DNA of 27,410 nucleotides from Oleiagrimonas sp964566965 (lineage in GTDB: Bacteria > Pseudomonadota > Gammaproteobacteria > Xanthomonadales > Rhodanobacteraceae), in contig CAZMKO010000023.1 in the NCBI GenBank assembly GCA_964566965.1, forward strand, positions 1-27,410. Direction: 5' to 3'. The position numbers were made by a program, and so were the translations under genes. Positions 7,394 through 15,468 of the stretch are shown piece by piece; position 1 is the stretch's first letter; the number at the start of each line of letters is the position of its first letter. The notes under the pieces were generated by a model. It had not been told where the DNA came from. It saw only the letters and a program-made list of their open reading frames with translations, and searched no databases.

Positions 7394-8470
7394 GTGCAAC
7401 GCAAGATCATCCACGTCGACATGGACGCATTCTACGCGTCGGTGGAACAACGTGACGATCCGTCCCTGCGCGGCCGCCCGGTGATCGTGGCCTGGCGCGG
7501 GCCACGCTCGGTGGTGTGTGCGGCCAGCTACGAAGCCCGCCGCTTCGGCGTGCACTCGGCGATGCCGGCCGGACGCGCCGAACGGTTGTGTCCGGACGGC
7601 GTGTTCGTGGCGCCGGATTTCGCGCGCTACCGCGCCGTGTCCCGGCAAATCCACGCCGTGTTCGCGCGCTACAGCGAACGCGTCGAGCCGTTGTCGCTGG
7701 ATGAAGCCTACCTCGACGTGACCGATACCCCGATGACATCCGCCACCGCCGTCGCGCAAGCGATCCGCGCCGACATACTGGCAGCGACACGGCTGACCGC
7801 GTCGGCAGGCGTGGCTCCCAACAAGTTCCTGGCCAAGGTCGCCTCGGACTGGAACAAACCGGACGGTCTGATGGTGGTCGCACCGCGCCAGGTGCGGGCT
7901 TTCCTTTCCGCATTGGAGGTCAAACGCATTCCGGGTGTGGGTCGGGTGATGCAAGGCAAACTTGCCGCCCTCGGCGTACACACGGTCGCCGACCTGCGAC
8001 GACTGCCCCTGACCGATCTGGAGGGCCACTTCGGACGCTGGGGCCGGCGCCTGCACGAGCTGGCGCGCGGCATCGACGAACGCCCCGTGCAGGTGCACCG
8101 CCCCAACGTGCAGATTTCTTCCGAGGACACCTTCGAACACGACCTGACCCTGGACCAGCTGGAACCGCACATCCGCGAACTGGCGGACAAGGCGTGGGCC
8201 GCCCACCAGCGCCGCCCGGGTCGCGTGCCGCGCACGGTGACGCTGAAACTGCGCACCACCGATTTTCGCACCCTCACCCGCAGCGCGACACCGGCCACCC
8301 CGCCGGCCAGCGCCACGGAACTGGCCGACCTGGCACTGGCCCTGCGCCGGCGCGTGGAACGGCCGGCGGGAACGCGTTACCGCCTGGTCGGCGTGGGCAT
8401 GTCCGGTTTCGTGGACCGCATCGATTTCGCGGCCCAGGGCGACCTGTTCGGCGGCGCGACCGACGTCTGA
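7394..8470 (+). CDS. dinB: DNA polymerase IV (Y-family translesion polymerase)
   Basis: A 358-residue Y-family polymerase that copies past damaged bases with low fidelity. The N-terminus VQRKIIHVDMDAFYASVEQRDDP carries the catalytic Asp9, and the SLDEAYLDVT block carries Asp103 and Glu104. Tyr14 stands where E. coli has the Phe13 steric gate. ASAGVAPNKFLAKVASDWNKPDGL and the helix-hairpin-helix region (VKRIPGVGRVMQGKLAALGV) are typical, followed by the little-finger domain. Near the C-terminus QGDLF (348-352) resembles the beta-clamp binding pentapeptide. The start is GTG at 7394, since E. coli DinB begins at the equivalent position; the next ATG (codon 10) would remove Asp9. No clear ribosome site is seen, so initiation may be weak. 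Confidence 0.97.
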   Translation: MQRKIIHVDMDAFYASVEQRDDPSLRGRPVIVAWRGPRSVVCAASYEARRFGVHSAMPAGRAERLCPDGVFVAPDFARYRAVSRQIHAVFARYSERVEPLSLDEAYLDVTDTPMTSATAVAQAIRADILAATRLTASAGVAPNKFLAKVASDWNKPDGLMVVAPRQVRAFLSALEVKRIPGVGRVMQGKLAALGVHTVADLRRLPLTDLEGHFGRWGRRLHELARGIDERPVQVHRPNVQISSEDTFEHDLTLDQLEPHIRELADKAWAAHQRRPGRVPRTVTLKLRTTDFRTLTRSATPATPPASATELADLALALRRRVERPAGTRYRLVGVGMSGFVDRIDFAAQGDLFGGATDV

Positions 8471-8719
8471 TCGGCCCGAACGGCCACCGCAAGACCCGCA
8501 GCGACCGGTGCCGCGGCGGATGATCGTGCAGTGCGCCTCAGGGACGCGCTGACTGAAGGCGTCACTTCCGTTGATGTTGCAAGCAGGGGCGGCATCCAGA
8601 CGGCCCGCCGGCTGCACCGCGTGGTTTGTCCAGGCCACCCGCCTGCACGGCGCCACACAGCACAACCGGCGAGCCATCCAAGTGCCATGACACCTGTGCC
8701 GGATGCAATCAGAGTTCCC
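8471..8719. other. Convergent intergenic gap, nothing recognised
   Basis: This 249-base spacer lies between the ends of dinB and the ABC permease. Frames crossing it are shadows of neighbouring genes. I see no strong hairpin with a T run, no repeat and no RNA gene. Confidence 0.5.
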
Positions 8720-10039
8720 TCAGCCGACCCGGATCCAGCGCCAGACCTCGCGCCAACTGGGCTTCTTGCCGAACATCAGGATACCGGTGTGGTAGATCCG
8801 CGCCGCCAGCCACACGCAGAACAGCGTGCCGGCCACCATCACCAGCAACGAGCCGGCCAGCTCGTAGGCCGACACCGAGGTCAACGCCCAGCGCACGGGC
8901 ATCGCGAACGGGGCGAAGAAGGGAATCCACGACATCACATGGGCCAGCGTGCCGTCGGGCTGCGGAATCACCGCGAACACCACCAGGAAGCCGACCACGA
9001 TCAGCATGGTCACGATGCTGGCGTACTGCTGGCTGTCCTGGATGGCATTGCACATCGACCCGATGGCCGCGTACAAGGCCCCGTAGACCAGGAAACCCAG
9101 CACGAAATACACCAGGAACATCACCACCAGGCCCGGCGCGATGTGCGGCAGCGCGAAATTGGCGACTGCCGAATCGCCGGCCCCGACCATCGCCGCCAGA
9201 TGTCCGGCCTGGCTGGTGATGAGCCACGCCGACAGGCCCCAGATGGCCATCTGCAACAGGCCGACCGACGCCACGCCGACCACCTTGCCCAGCATCATCT
9301 GGAACGGGGTCAGCGACGATATCAGCACCTCGACCACGCGCGAGGTCTTTTCCTCGATCACCGAGACCATCGTCTGCTGGCCGAACAGCATGATGGCCAT
9401 GTACAGCAAAAAGCCCATGCCGTAAGCCACGAAGAACGCGCCCTTGCCGCTCTGCCCGGTGAGCTTGCCCTCGGATACCTTGGTTGCATCCAGATTCACC
9501 GGACGCATGGCCTGCGACACCACGCCCAGGTCGATGCCGTCACGCGCCAGGCGGGTACCGGCGAACGCCTTGGACAGTGCCGACTGCAGGTGGGACATGG
9601 CCGTCGGCGAACTCGCGTTGCTGCCGTAATAGGTCAGTTTGCCGCTTTCCAACACCCCTTCCGGCAGCACCAGGATACCGTCGAACCGGCCCTTGTCCTG
9701 CTTGCGTGAAAACCCGGTCTGCGCGATCAATTCGTCACGCACCGCATCCGCGCGCCCCTTGGCTGGCACCAACTCCACCGTGTAGCGCGGCTTGTCGCTC
9801 TTCTCGGCATCGAGCTTTTCGGCGCGCAACACCTGCTGCACCTGGTGGCCGAGCCGGCCCGATGCGCCGTCGACCACCGCCACCCGGGTGGTGGTGCCGG
9901 CGCCACTGAGCATCAGCGTCGGCAAGACCGCCAGCAGCAGGATCACCAGCGGCAACAGCAACGTGGTGATGATGAAGGTCTTGGTATGGACACGGGTAAC
10001 GAACTCGCGGCGTACCACCGCCATGGTCCTGCTGTTCAT
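8720..10039 (-). CDS. ABC-2 type exporter permease (NatB-like)
   Basis: A 439-residue inner-membrane permease. A first transmembrane helix (about residues 22-46, TFIITTLLLPLVILLLAVLPTLML) is followed by a large extracytoplasmic domain (about 50-215). Five or six helices then run to the C-terminus (GAFFVAYGMGFLLYMAIMLFG, VVGVASVGLLQMAIWGLSAW, GLVVMFLVYFVLGFLVYGALYAAIG, IVTMLIVVGFLVVFAVI, LAGSLLVMVAGTLFCVWLA). The block VIEEKTSRVVEVLISSLTPFQMMLGKVVGV is diagnostic of the NatB/COG1668 group, whose Bacillus namesake exports Na+; other members export drugs or unknown compounds. Its ATG overlaps the ATPase stop (ATGA), so the two subunits are translated together. The substrate cannot be read from the sequence. 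Confidence 0.92.
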   Translation of the reverse strand: MNSRTMAVVRREFVTRVHTKTFIITTLLLPLVILLLAVLPTLMLSGAGTTTRVAVVDGASGRLGHQVQQVLRAEKLDAEKSDKPRYTVELVPAKGRADAVRDELIAQTGFSRKQDKGRFDGILVLPEGVLESGKLTYYGSNASSPTAMSHLQSALSKAFAGTRLARDGIDLGVVSQAMRPVNLDATKVSEGKLTGQSGKGAFFVAYGMGFLLYMAIMLFGQQTMVSVIEEKTSRVVEVLISSLTPFQMMLGKVVGVASVGLLQMAIWGLSAWLITSQAGHLAAMVGAGDSAVANFALPHIAPGLVVMFLVYFVLGFLVYGALYAAIGSMCNAIQDSQQYASIVTMLIVVGFLVVFAVIPQPDGTLAHVMSWIPFFAPFAMPVRWALTSVSAYELAGSLLVMVAGTLFCVWLAARIYHTGILMFGKKPSWREVWRWIRVG

Positions 10040-10989
10040 GCGCTGTCTCCCGTCCGCCCGGCCACCGCGGCCTCGGCACCCACCTTGTCGATGAAGATCG
10101 ACTGCAACGAAGGCTCCACCACCTGGAAACGTCCCAGCCCGACCCCGCTGGCAACCAGCGCCGCGAGCAGCCGGTCGGCATCGGCGCCGTCGGCCAGCGA
10201 CACTTCCGCGCTGGCGCCGTAGTCATCCATGTGCGCGACCAGTTCGCGGTCGGCCAGGACCGCCGCGGCCCGCTCGCGGTCATGCGAAAATTCCAGCGCG
10301 ATGTGGCGCTTGCCGGATTCGGCCTTGACCTGTGCCAGGGATCCGTCCACGACCTTGCGCCCGCGCGCCATGATGAGGATGTGCTCACACATGCGCTCGG
10401 CCTGCTCCATCACGTGGGTGGAAAAGATGATGGTGTGCCCCTTGCCGGCCAGGTCCACCACGGTGTCCTTCATGACCTGGGCATTGACCGGATCGAGGCC
10501 GGAGAACGGCTCGTCCAGAATCACCAGTTCCGGATCGTGCAGCAGCGCGCCGGCGAACTGCACCTTCTGCTGCATGCCCTTGGACAGATCCTCGACCTTT
10601 TTCTCGGCCCAGTCGGCCACGCCCAGCCGCTCCAGCCAGGCCAACGCCCGCTGGCGGCCGTCGGCGCGCGACAGGCCCTTGGTCTGGGCCAGGAACATCA
10701 GCTGCTCGAGCACCTTCATTTTCTTGTACAGGCCGCGTTCTTCCGGCAGATAGCCGACGCGCTCGGCCAGGTGCCGCCCGTGCTTGCCGGTGTCGAACAG
10801 CGTCACATGACCCTCGTCCGGCTCCAGAATACCCATCAGCAGACGGATCATGGTGGTCTTGCCGGCCCCGTTGGGACCGAGCAGCCCGAAAATGCGGCCC
10901 GCCGGCACGCGCATGGTGATGTCGTCGATGGCGACATGGCCCGAAAAACGCTTGACCACGTGCTCCGCGCATACGTTTGCAGTTGTCAT
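10036..10989 (-). CDS. ABC exporter ATP-binding protein (NatA-like)
   Basis: A 317-residue ATPase that powers the overlapping permease. Walker A is GPNGAGKTT at residues 38-46, the signature is LSKGMQQKVQF (Lys in place of the first Gly of LSGG), Walker B is LVILDEPFSGLD and the switch His is in FSTHVMEQAE. The C-terminal 80 residues form the accessory domain usual in NatA-type ATPases. The ATG at 10989 has a strong ribosome site (GAGGGGAAGGG); an in-frame extension upstream to 11064 runs through the likely promoter and is rejected. A plausible promoter and two palindromes lie just upstream. Confidence 0.94.
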   Translation of the reverse strand: MTTANVCAEHVVKRFSGHVAIDDITMRVPAGRIFGLLGPNGAGKTTMIRLLMGILEPDEGHVTLFDTGKHGRHLAERVGYLPEERGLYKKMKVLEQLMFLAQTKGLSRADGRQRALAWLERLGVADWAEKKVEDLSKGMQQKVQFAGALLHDPELVILDEPFSGLDPVNAQVMKDTVVDLAGKGHTIIFSTHVMEQAERMCEHILIMARGRKVVDGSLAQVKAESGKRHIALEFSHDRERAAAVLADRELVAHMDDYGASAEVSLADGADADRLLAALVASGVGLGRFQVVEPSLQSIFIDKVGAEAAVAGRTGDSA

Positions 10990-11001
10990 TTTCCCTTCCC
11001 C

Positions 11002-11019
11002 TCGCGGAACGTCCCGCGA
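11002..11019. promoter_or_regulatory. 18-bp near-perfect palindrome before the NatA-like gene
   Basis: TCGCGGAACGTCCCGCGA agrees with its own reverse complement at 16 of 18 positions. It sits between the predicted -10 and the ribosome binding site of the ATPase gene, a normal place for a repressor operator. The regulator is unknown and none is encoded next to it. Confidence 0.45.
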
Positions 11020-11028
11020 CAGTGGCGA

Positions 11029-11057
11029 AACGTAGCACGCGGCCCAGGCCCCGCCAA
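11029..11057 (-). promoter_or_regulatory. Predicted promoter of the NatAB-like operon
   Basis: On the minus strand TTGGCG (11057-11052) is followed after 17 bases by TACGTT (11034-11029). The -35 matches 4 of 6 consensus bases and the -10 matches 3 of 6. Transcription would begin near 11022, giving a leader of about 35 bases. Confidence 0.35.
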
Positions 11058-11064
11058 TGGACAC

Positions 11065-11076
11065 TTGTCATGACAA
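11065..11076. promoter_or_regulatory. Perfect 12-bp palindrome upstream of the NatAB promoter
   Basis: TTGTCATGACAA is fully self-complementary and lies 7 bases upstream of the predicted -35. It could bind a dimeric regulator, or be chance; it is too short for a terminator. Confidence 0.3.
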
Positions 11077-11123
11077 AGGCATGCATGCCGCCGCCGGCGT
11101 CCGCCGGTCTTCACGGCGCCATC

Positions 11124-11750
11124 TCAGGAATCATCCCCACGCGCGAACGTCGGCAGGTTCCAGTGGAAGCGCAGCGACAGCAGGCGCAGCCCGCAGCACG
11201 ACACGATCGGCAACCAGGTGCTCCACAGCGACGGCCAGCCGGCGTACTCCCCCCACGCCGCCAGAGCCGCACCCAGGAAGGCCGCGGAGGCATAGATCTC
11301 GTGCTGCATGATGACCACGGTCCGGTTCAGCAGCACGTCGCGCGCCACACCGCCGCCCACCGCGGTGAGCATGCCGACCAGGACCGCCACCTGCACGTTC
11401 ATGCCCAGGGTCATGGCCTTGTGCGCGCCGTAGACCGCGAACAGGCCCAGACCCAGCGCATCGAACAGGCGCACCGGATATGTCAGTCGCTCGACCCGTT
11501 CGTAGGCCCCCAGCGTGAGCAGTGCCGCGACCAACGCCGTCACCAGATAGCGCCAGTCGGCAAGACCGGCCGGCGGCACCGCACCCAGGCACACGTCACG
11601 CGCGATACCACCACCGCAGGCGGTGATGTAGGCGATGGCCAGCACCCCGAACAAGTCGAATTGCTCGCGTCGTGCCGCCAGCGCGCCGCTGATGGCGAAA
11701 GCGAAGGTACCGGCCAGATCGACGATGTTGAACAGCAGGTGTTCGTTCAT
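11124..11750 (-). CDS. TRIC / UPF0126 family cation channel protein
   Basis: A 208-residue inner-membrane protein with about seven helices in two homologous halves, each with a Gly-rich kink: ITACGGGIARDVCLG in the first and LTAVGGGVARDVLLN in the second. The opening FNIVDLAGTFAFAISGALAA and FDLFGVLAIA are also diagnostic. Prokaryotic members of this family (YicG/YadS relatives) form trimeric K+/cation channels; the physiological role here is unknown. The ATG at 11750 has no strong ribosome site. It is upstream of the NatAB-like operon on the same strand, but the 134-base gap holds a separate predicted promoter. Confidence 0.92.
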   Translation of the reverse strand: MNEHLLFNIVDLAGTFAFAISGALAARREQFDLFGVLAIAYITACGGGIARDVCLGAVPPAGLADWRYLVTALVAALLTLGAYERVERLTYPVRLFDALGLGLFAVYGAHKAMTLGMNVQVAVLVGMLTAVGGGVARDVLLNRTVVIMQHEIYASAAFLGAALAAWGEYAGWPSLWSTWLPIVSCCGLRLLSLRFHWNLPTFARGDDS

Positions 11751-11802
11751 GGCTGCGGACTAGGGGCTGGGAGCTGACATGATGAATGTCGCACGCTTCG
11801 GC

Positions 11803-11883
11803 CATCGCGGCCATGGGCCGCTCCCACAGGGCTTGCCCGGAGCATCATGAAATCCTTTGTGGGAGCGGCCCATGGCCGCGATG
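11803..11883. repeat. Inverted REP doublet (REPIN-like)
   Basis: Two 26-base copies (11803-11828 and 11858-11883) are perfect inverted complements separated by 29 bases. Each copy contains GTGGGAGCGGCC and an inner palindrome, GCGGCC-CAT-GGCCGC, so each can fold alone and the pair can fold into one long hairpin. This is the layout of REP doublets in Pseudomonas and Xanthomonadales, which are mobilised by RAYT transposases encoded elsewhere. It lies between the lpdA stop and the TRIC start and may also end the lpdA transcript. Confidence 0.85.
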
Positions 11884-11931
11884 ACCTGTTCTCGCCCGAC
11901 AACACCCGCCATGAACACGACAGGCCGTCAG

Positions 11932-13803
11932 TTACGCCTTCTTCTTGGGCGCGTAAAGATCCGTCACCGTGCCCTCGTGCACCTCGGCCGCCAGGCCCAC
12001 GGACTCGCCCAGGGTCGGGTGCGGGTGGATGGTGAGGGCAATGTCGGCCGCCTCGCAATCCATCTCGATGGCCAGGGCCAGTTCACTGATCAGGTCGCCC
12101 GCGCTGACGCCGACGATACCCGCACCGACGATGCGCTGCGTTTTCTTGTTGAAGATCAGCTTGGTGAAGCCCTCGGTGCGGTCGATGCCGATGGCGCGGC
12201 CGGAGGCGGCCCACGGGAACCTGGCCACCTCGATGTCGAGCCCATCGGCCTTGGCCTGGCGCTCGGTGACGCCGACCCAGGCCACTTCCGGATTGGTGAA
12301 CGCCACCGACGGAATCACGCGCGCGTCGAAATGTGCCTTCTCGCCGGCACAGACCTCGGCCGCGACGTGCGCCTCGTGCGTGGCCTTGTGCGCCAGCATG
12401 GGCTGACCGACGATGTCACCGATGGCGAAGATGTGCTCGACGTTGGTGCGCATCTGCGAATCGACGTCGATCAGGCCACGCTCGGACACGGACACGCCGG
12501 CCGCCTCGGCACCGATCCTGTTGCCGTTGGCGCTGCGGCCGACGGCCACCAGCACGCGGTCGAAGATCTTCGTTTCGGGAATGGACTCGCCCTCGAACTC
12601 GACCTTGATGCCGTTCTTCTGCGCCTTGGCCTCGACCACCTTGGTCTTCAGGTGGATACCCTTGACCTGCTTGCCCAGGCGCTTGGCCAGCGGTTTGACG
12701 AGGTCGGCATCGGCGCCGGGCATGAGCTGGTCGGCCAGTTCCACCACGGTGATCTCGCTGCCCAGCGCGGCATACACGGTGGCCATTTCCAGGCCGATGA
12801 TGCCGCCGCCGACGACCAGCAGTTTCTTCGGCACGTCGGCCAGTTCCAGCGCGCCGGTGGAGTCCATGACGCGCGGGTCGTCCCACGGGAACCCGGGCAG
12901 TTTCAGCGACTGCGAACCGGCCGCGATGATGGCTTTTTCGAAGCGGATCAGCTTCTTGCCGTCCTTGCCCTCGACTTCCAGCTCGTGCGGCGAAACGAAA
13001 GTGCCGGTGCCGGTAACGGTTTTCACCTTGCGCTTTTTGGCCATGCCGTCGAGGCCGCCGGTCAACTGGCCGACCACCTTCTGCTTGAACTTGCGCAGCT
13101 TGTCCAGGTCGAGCTTCGGCTTGCCGAAGCTGACGCCGTGCGCGGCCATGGACTCGGCTTCGTCGATGACCGCGGCGGCATGCAGCAGCGCCTTGGACGG
13201 GATGCAACCGACGTTGAGGCACACGCCACCCAGGGTGTCGTAACGCTCGACCAGCACCGTGTCCAGGCCCAGGTCGGCGGCGCGGAAGGCGGCGCTGTAG
13301 CCACCGGGGCCGGAGCCCAGCACCACGACCTGGCATTCGATGTCGGCCTTTTTGCCGCTGTCGGCGACGCCCTTCGGCGCCTTGCGCTCGCTCTTGTCCT
13401 GGCCGCCACGTTCGGAGGCCTCGGACTTGCCGGTCTTGTCGTTCTGCTTGTCTTTGTCGCCCTTGGTGGACTTGGCACCCGTGTTGTCCTGCTTGTCCGT
13501 ATCGGACTTGCCGGACTCGTCACTCTTGGCGGACTTGTCGCCGTCGCTCGACGCACCGGCTTCGCCGGTTGCCTCCAGCACCACGATGACGGTGCCCTCG
13601 GAAACGTCATCACCCTCGGACACCTTCACTTCTTTCACCGTGCCGGCCGCGGACGCCGGCACTTCCATGGTGGCCTTGTCCGACTCCAACGTGACCAGAC
13701 CCTGTTCCTTCTCGACCGTATCGCCGGCGGAAACCATCACCTCGATCACCGGCGCCTTGTCCATGCCGATGTCGGGAACCTTCACTTCGATCGTGTTCGC
13801 CAT
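11932..13803 (-). CDS. lpdA: Dihydrolipoyl dehydrogenase (E3) with N-terminal lipoyl domain
   Basis: A 623-residue flavoprotein that reoxidises dihydrolipoyl groups with NAD+ in the pyruvate dehydrogenase complex. Residues 1-80 are a lipoyl domain with the lipoylated Lys43 (ESDKATM). Residues about 81-155 are a Lys/Asp/Ser-rich linker, and the rest is the E3 core. The core shows the FAD site VVVLGSGPGGYSAA, the redox disulfide Cys195-Cys200 (GGVCLNVGCIPSK), the NAD site VVGGGIIGLEMA, and the catalytic His595-Glu600 pair (HPHPTLGES). A plain E3 is about 475 residues; the extra length is the lipoyl domain and linker, known in some proteobacterial E3s. The ATG at 13803 has a strong GAGGAGG that overlaps the aceF stop, so both genes are surely one operon. 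Confidence 0.97.
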   Translation of the reverse strand: MANTIEVKVPDIGMDKAPVIEVMVSAGDTVEKEQGLVTLESDKATMEVPASAAGTVKEVKVSEGDDVSEGTVIVVLEATGEAGASSDGDKSAKSDESGKSDTDKQDNTGAKSTKGDKDKQNDKTGKSEASERGGQDKSERKAPKGVADSGKKADIECQVVVLGSGPGGYSAAFRAADLGLDTVLVERYDTLGGVCLNVGCIPSKALLHAAAVIDEAESMAAHGVSFGKPKLDLDKLRKFKQKVVGQLTGGLDGMAKKRKVKTVTGTGTFVSPHELEVEGKDGKKLIRFEKAIIAAGSQSLKLPGFPWDDPRVMDSTGALELADVPKKLLVVGGGIIGLEMATVYAALGSEITVVELADQLMPGADADLVKPLAKRLGKQVKGIHLKTKVVEAKAQKNGIKVEFEGESIPETKIFDRVLVAVGRSANGNRIGAEAAGVSVSERGLIDVDSQMRTNVEHIFAIGDIVGQPMLAHKATHEAHVAAEVCAGEKAHFDARVIPSVAFTNPEVAWVGVTERQAKADGLDIEVARFPWAASGRAIGIDRTEGFTKLIFNKKTQRIVGAGIVGVSAGDLISELALAIEMDCEAADIALTIHPHPTLGESVGLAAEVHEGTVTDLYAPKKKA

Positions 13804-13813
13804 GTTCGCCTCC

Positions 13814-15238
13814 TCAGACCAGAATCCGGCGCAGGTCACCCAGCACCTTGGCCATGTAGGCGGTGAACCGCGCCGCGTTGGCGCCGTCGATGACGCGATG
13901 GTCGTAGGACAGTGACAACGGCAGCATCAGCCGCGGCTGGAATTCATTGCCGTCCCAGACCGGCGTCATGCGGCTGCGCGACACGCCCAGGATAGCCACT
14001 TCCGGCGCATTGACGATGGGCGTGAACTTGGTGCCGCCGATACCGCCCAGCGAGCTGATGGAAAAGCATCCGCCGGACATGTCGGCCGGCCCCAGCTTCT
14101 TGTCGCGGGCCTTCTTGGAGATCTCGCCCAGTTCCTCGGCCAGCTGCAACAGCCCCTTCTTGTCGCAATCGCGGATCACCGGCACCACCAGGCCGTCCGG
14201 CGTGTCCACGGCGATGCCGATGTGGAAATACTTCTTGAGGATCAGCTTCTCGCCGCTCTCGTCCAGCGAAGCGTTGAACTGCGGGTACTTCTTCAACGCG
14301 GCCACGGCCGCCTTGATCAGGAACACCAGCGGGGTGACCTTGGTGTCCGGGTTCTCCTTGCCCAACTGCTTGCGGAAGGCTTCCATCTCGGTGATGTCGG
14401 CGTCGTCGTGCTGGGTGACATGCGGAATCATGGCCCAGTTGCGCGCCAGGTTGGCCCCGGAGATCTTCTGGATGCGCGACAGCTTGTGCTCCTCGACCTC
14501 GCCAAACTTGGTGAAATCGACCTTCGGCCACGGCAACAGGTCCAGGCCGTTGCCGCCGCCACCGGCGCCCGGGCGCGCGCCCGAGGCCAGCGCATGCTTG
14601 ACGTAGCCCTGCACGTCCTCACGCACGATGCGCCCCTTGCGCCCGCTGCCTTGGACCTGGGTGATGTCCACGCCCAGCTCGCGCGCGAACGCGCGCACCG
14701 CGGGGCTGGCATACGGTGCCTCGCCCGGCACCTGCACCTTGCCCGAATCGACCGGCGGCTGACCCGGGCCGCGACGGCCGGACTTGTCCGCTTCGGCTCC
14801 GTTGCCGCCGTCGGCGTCCTGGTCACGATCGGTCTCGTCGCCGCTGTCGTCGTCGGCGTCGGTGTCCGCGTCGGCGTCGGCGTCGGAGGCGTTGCCGGTA
14901 TCCGTGGAAGACGACTTGCCGGCGTCGTCGCCCGCCGGCTTGTCCGAAGCGTCCTTCTCCGAAGCCCCGCCGCCGGCGTCATCGCCCGCGTCAGCACCGG
15001 TCTCCTCGACCAGCGCGATCACCGAGCCCTCGGCCACCTCGTCACCCTCGGCGACCTTGATCTCCCTGACCGTACCGGCGAACGGCGCCGGCACCTCCAG
15101 CGTGGCCTTGTCCGATTCCAGCGTGACCAGACCCTGGTCCTTGCTGACGGTATCGCCCGGCGCGACCATGATCTCAATGACGGGGACTCCATCAAAGTTG
15201 CCGATATCAGGGACTTTGACTTCTTTGGCTGCGGCCAT
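13814..15238 (-). CDS. aceF: Pyruvate dehydrogenase E2, dihydrolipoamide acetyltransferase
   Basis: A 474-residue E2 core subunit that passes acetyl groups from lipoyl to CoA. A single lipoyl domain (residues 1-81, lipoylated Lys44 in ESDKATL) is followed by a very acidic linker (about 82-175). A peripheral-subunit-binding domain (about 175-212, YASPAVRAFARELGVDITQVQGSGRKGRI) and the catalytic domain (about 245-474) come next. The active site is His447/Asp451 in SYDHRVIDG. E. coli AceF has three lipoyl domains and Ala/Pro linkers, so this is a shorter form. SNIMT-type contacts for oxoglutarate E2 are absent, and the pairing with a lipoylated E3 favours pyruvate dehydrogenase. The ATG at 15238 has AAGGAGG. 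No aceE is present in the window. Confidence 0.96.
   Translation of the reverse strand: MAAAKEVKVPDIGNFDGVPVIEIMVAPGDTVSKDQGLVTLESDKATLEVPAPFAGTVREIKVAEGDEVAEGSVIALVEETGADAGDDAGGGASEKDASDKPAGDDAGKSSSTDTGNASDADADADTDADDDSGDETDRDQDADGGNGAEADKSGRRGPGQPPVDSGKVQVPGEAPYASPAVRAFARELGVDITQVQGSGRKGRIVREDVQGYVKHALASGARPGAGGGGNGLDLLPWPKVDFTKFGEVEEHKLSRIQKISGANLARNWAMIPHVTQHDDADITEMEAFRKQLGKENPDTKVTPLVFLIKAAVAALKKYPQFNASLDESGEKLILKKYFHIGIAVDTPDGLVVPVIRDCDKKGLLQLAEELGEISKKARDKKLGPADMSGGCFSISSLGGIGGTKFTPIVNAPEVAILGVSRSRMTPVWDGNEFQPRLMLPLSLSYDHRVIDGANAARFTAYMAKVLGDLRRILV
14846..14887. repeat. Degenerate 6-bp tandem repeat inside aceF
   Basis: About seven imperfect units of GTCGGC (plus strand) encode the Asp-Ala run of the E2 linker on the minus strand. 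Such runs can change length by slippage; six-base units keep the frame. Confidence 0.7.
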
Positions 15239-15468
15239 CAGGGCCTCCTTGAACGGGGTGTGGACGCGTCGCCGGCTGCGTGGCCGTTCGAGCGGAAAAT
15301 GGGGGAACCCCAATGATAATCCCTTCGCAGGCTGTGATCGACTCCACCGGCCGTCATGGGCACGACCCTGTGCGGAGCATGACCGGCGCCCCATGTGGGC
15401 GGCGCACAGGCAGGCTATGATGCGCCGGGGTGTCGCCGGCCGGCGACCGGGATCGAGGGAACCGTTTC
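15239..15468. other. Divergent regulatory gap between aceF and the ABC/M1 operon
   Basis: This 230-base region must hold both promoters. For the plus strand TATGAT (15416-15421) could be a -10, with a poor -35. For the minus strand TATCAT (complement of 15313-15318) could serve aceF. GGGG(G)-AA-CCCC near 15301-15310 is a small inverted repeat. Nothing was strong enough for a firm promoter call. Confidence 0.3.

Noticed and set aside
7232..8677. 481-residue minus-strand frame opposite dinB
   Set aside because: dinB is unmistakable; the antisense frame has no family features.
11857..13866. 669-residue plus-strand frame opposite lpdA
   Set aside because: It is the antisense shadow of a certain gene in GC-rich DNA; its His/Asp/Gly/Leu-rich translation has no domain.
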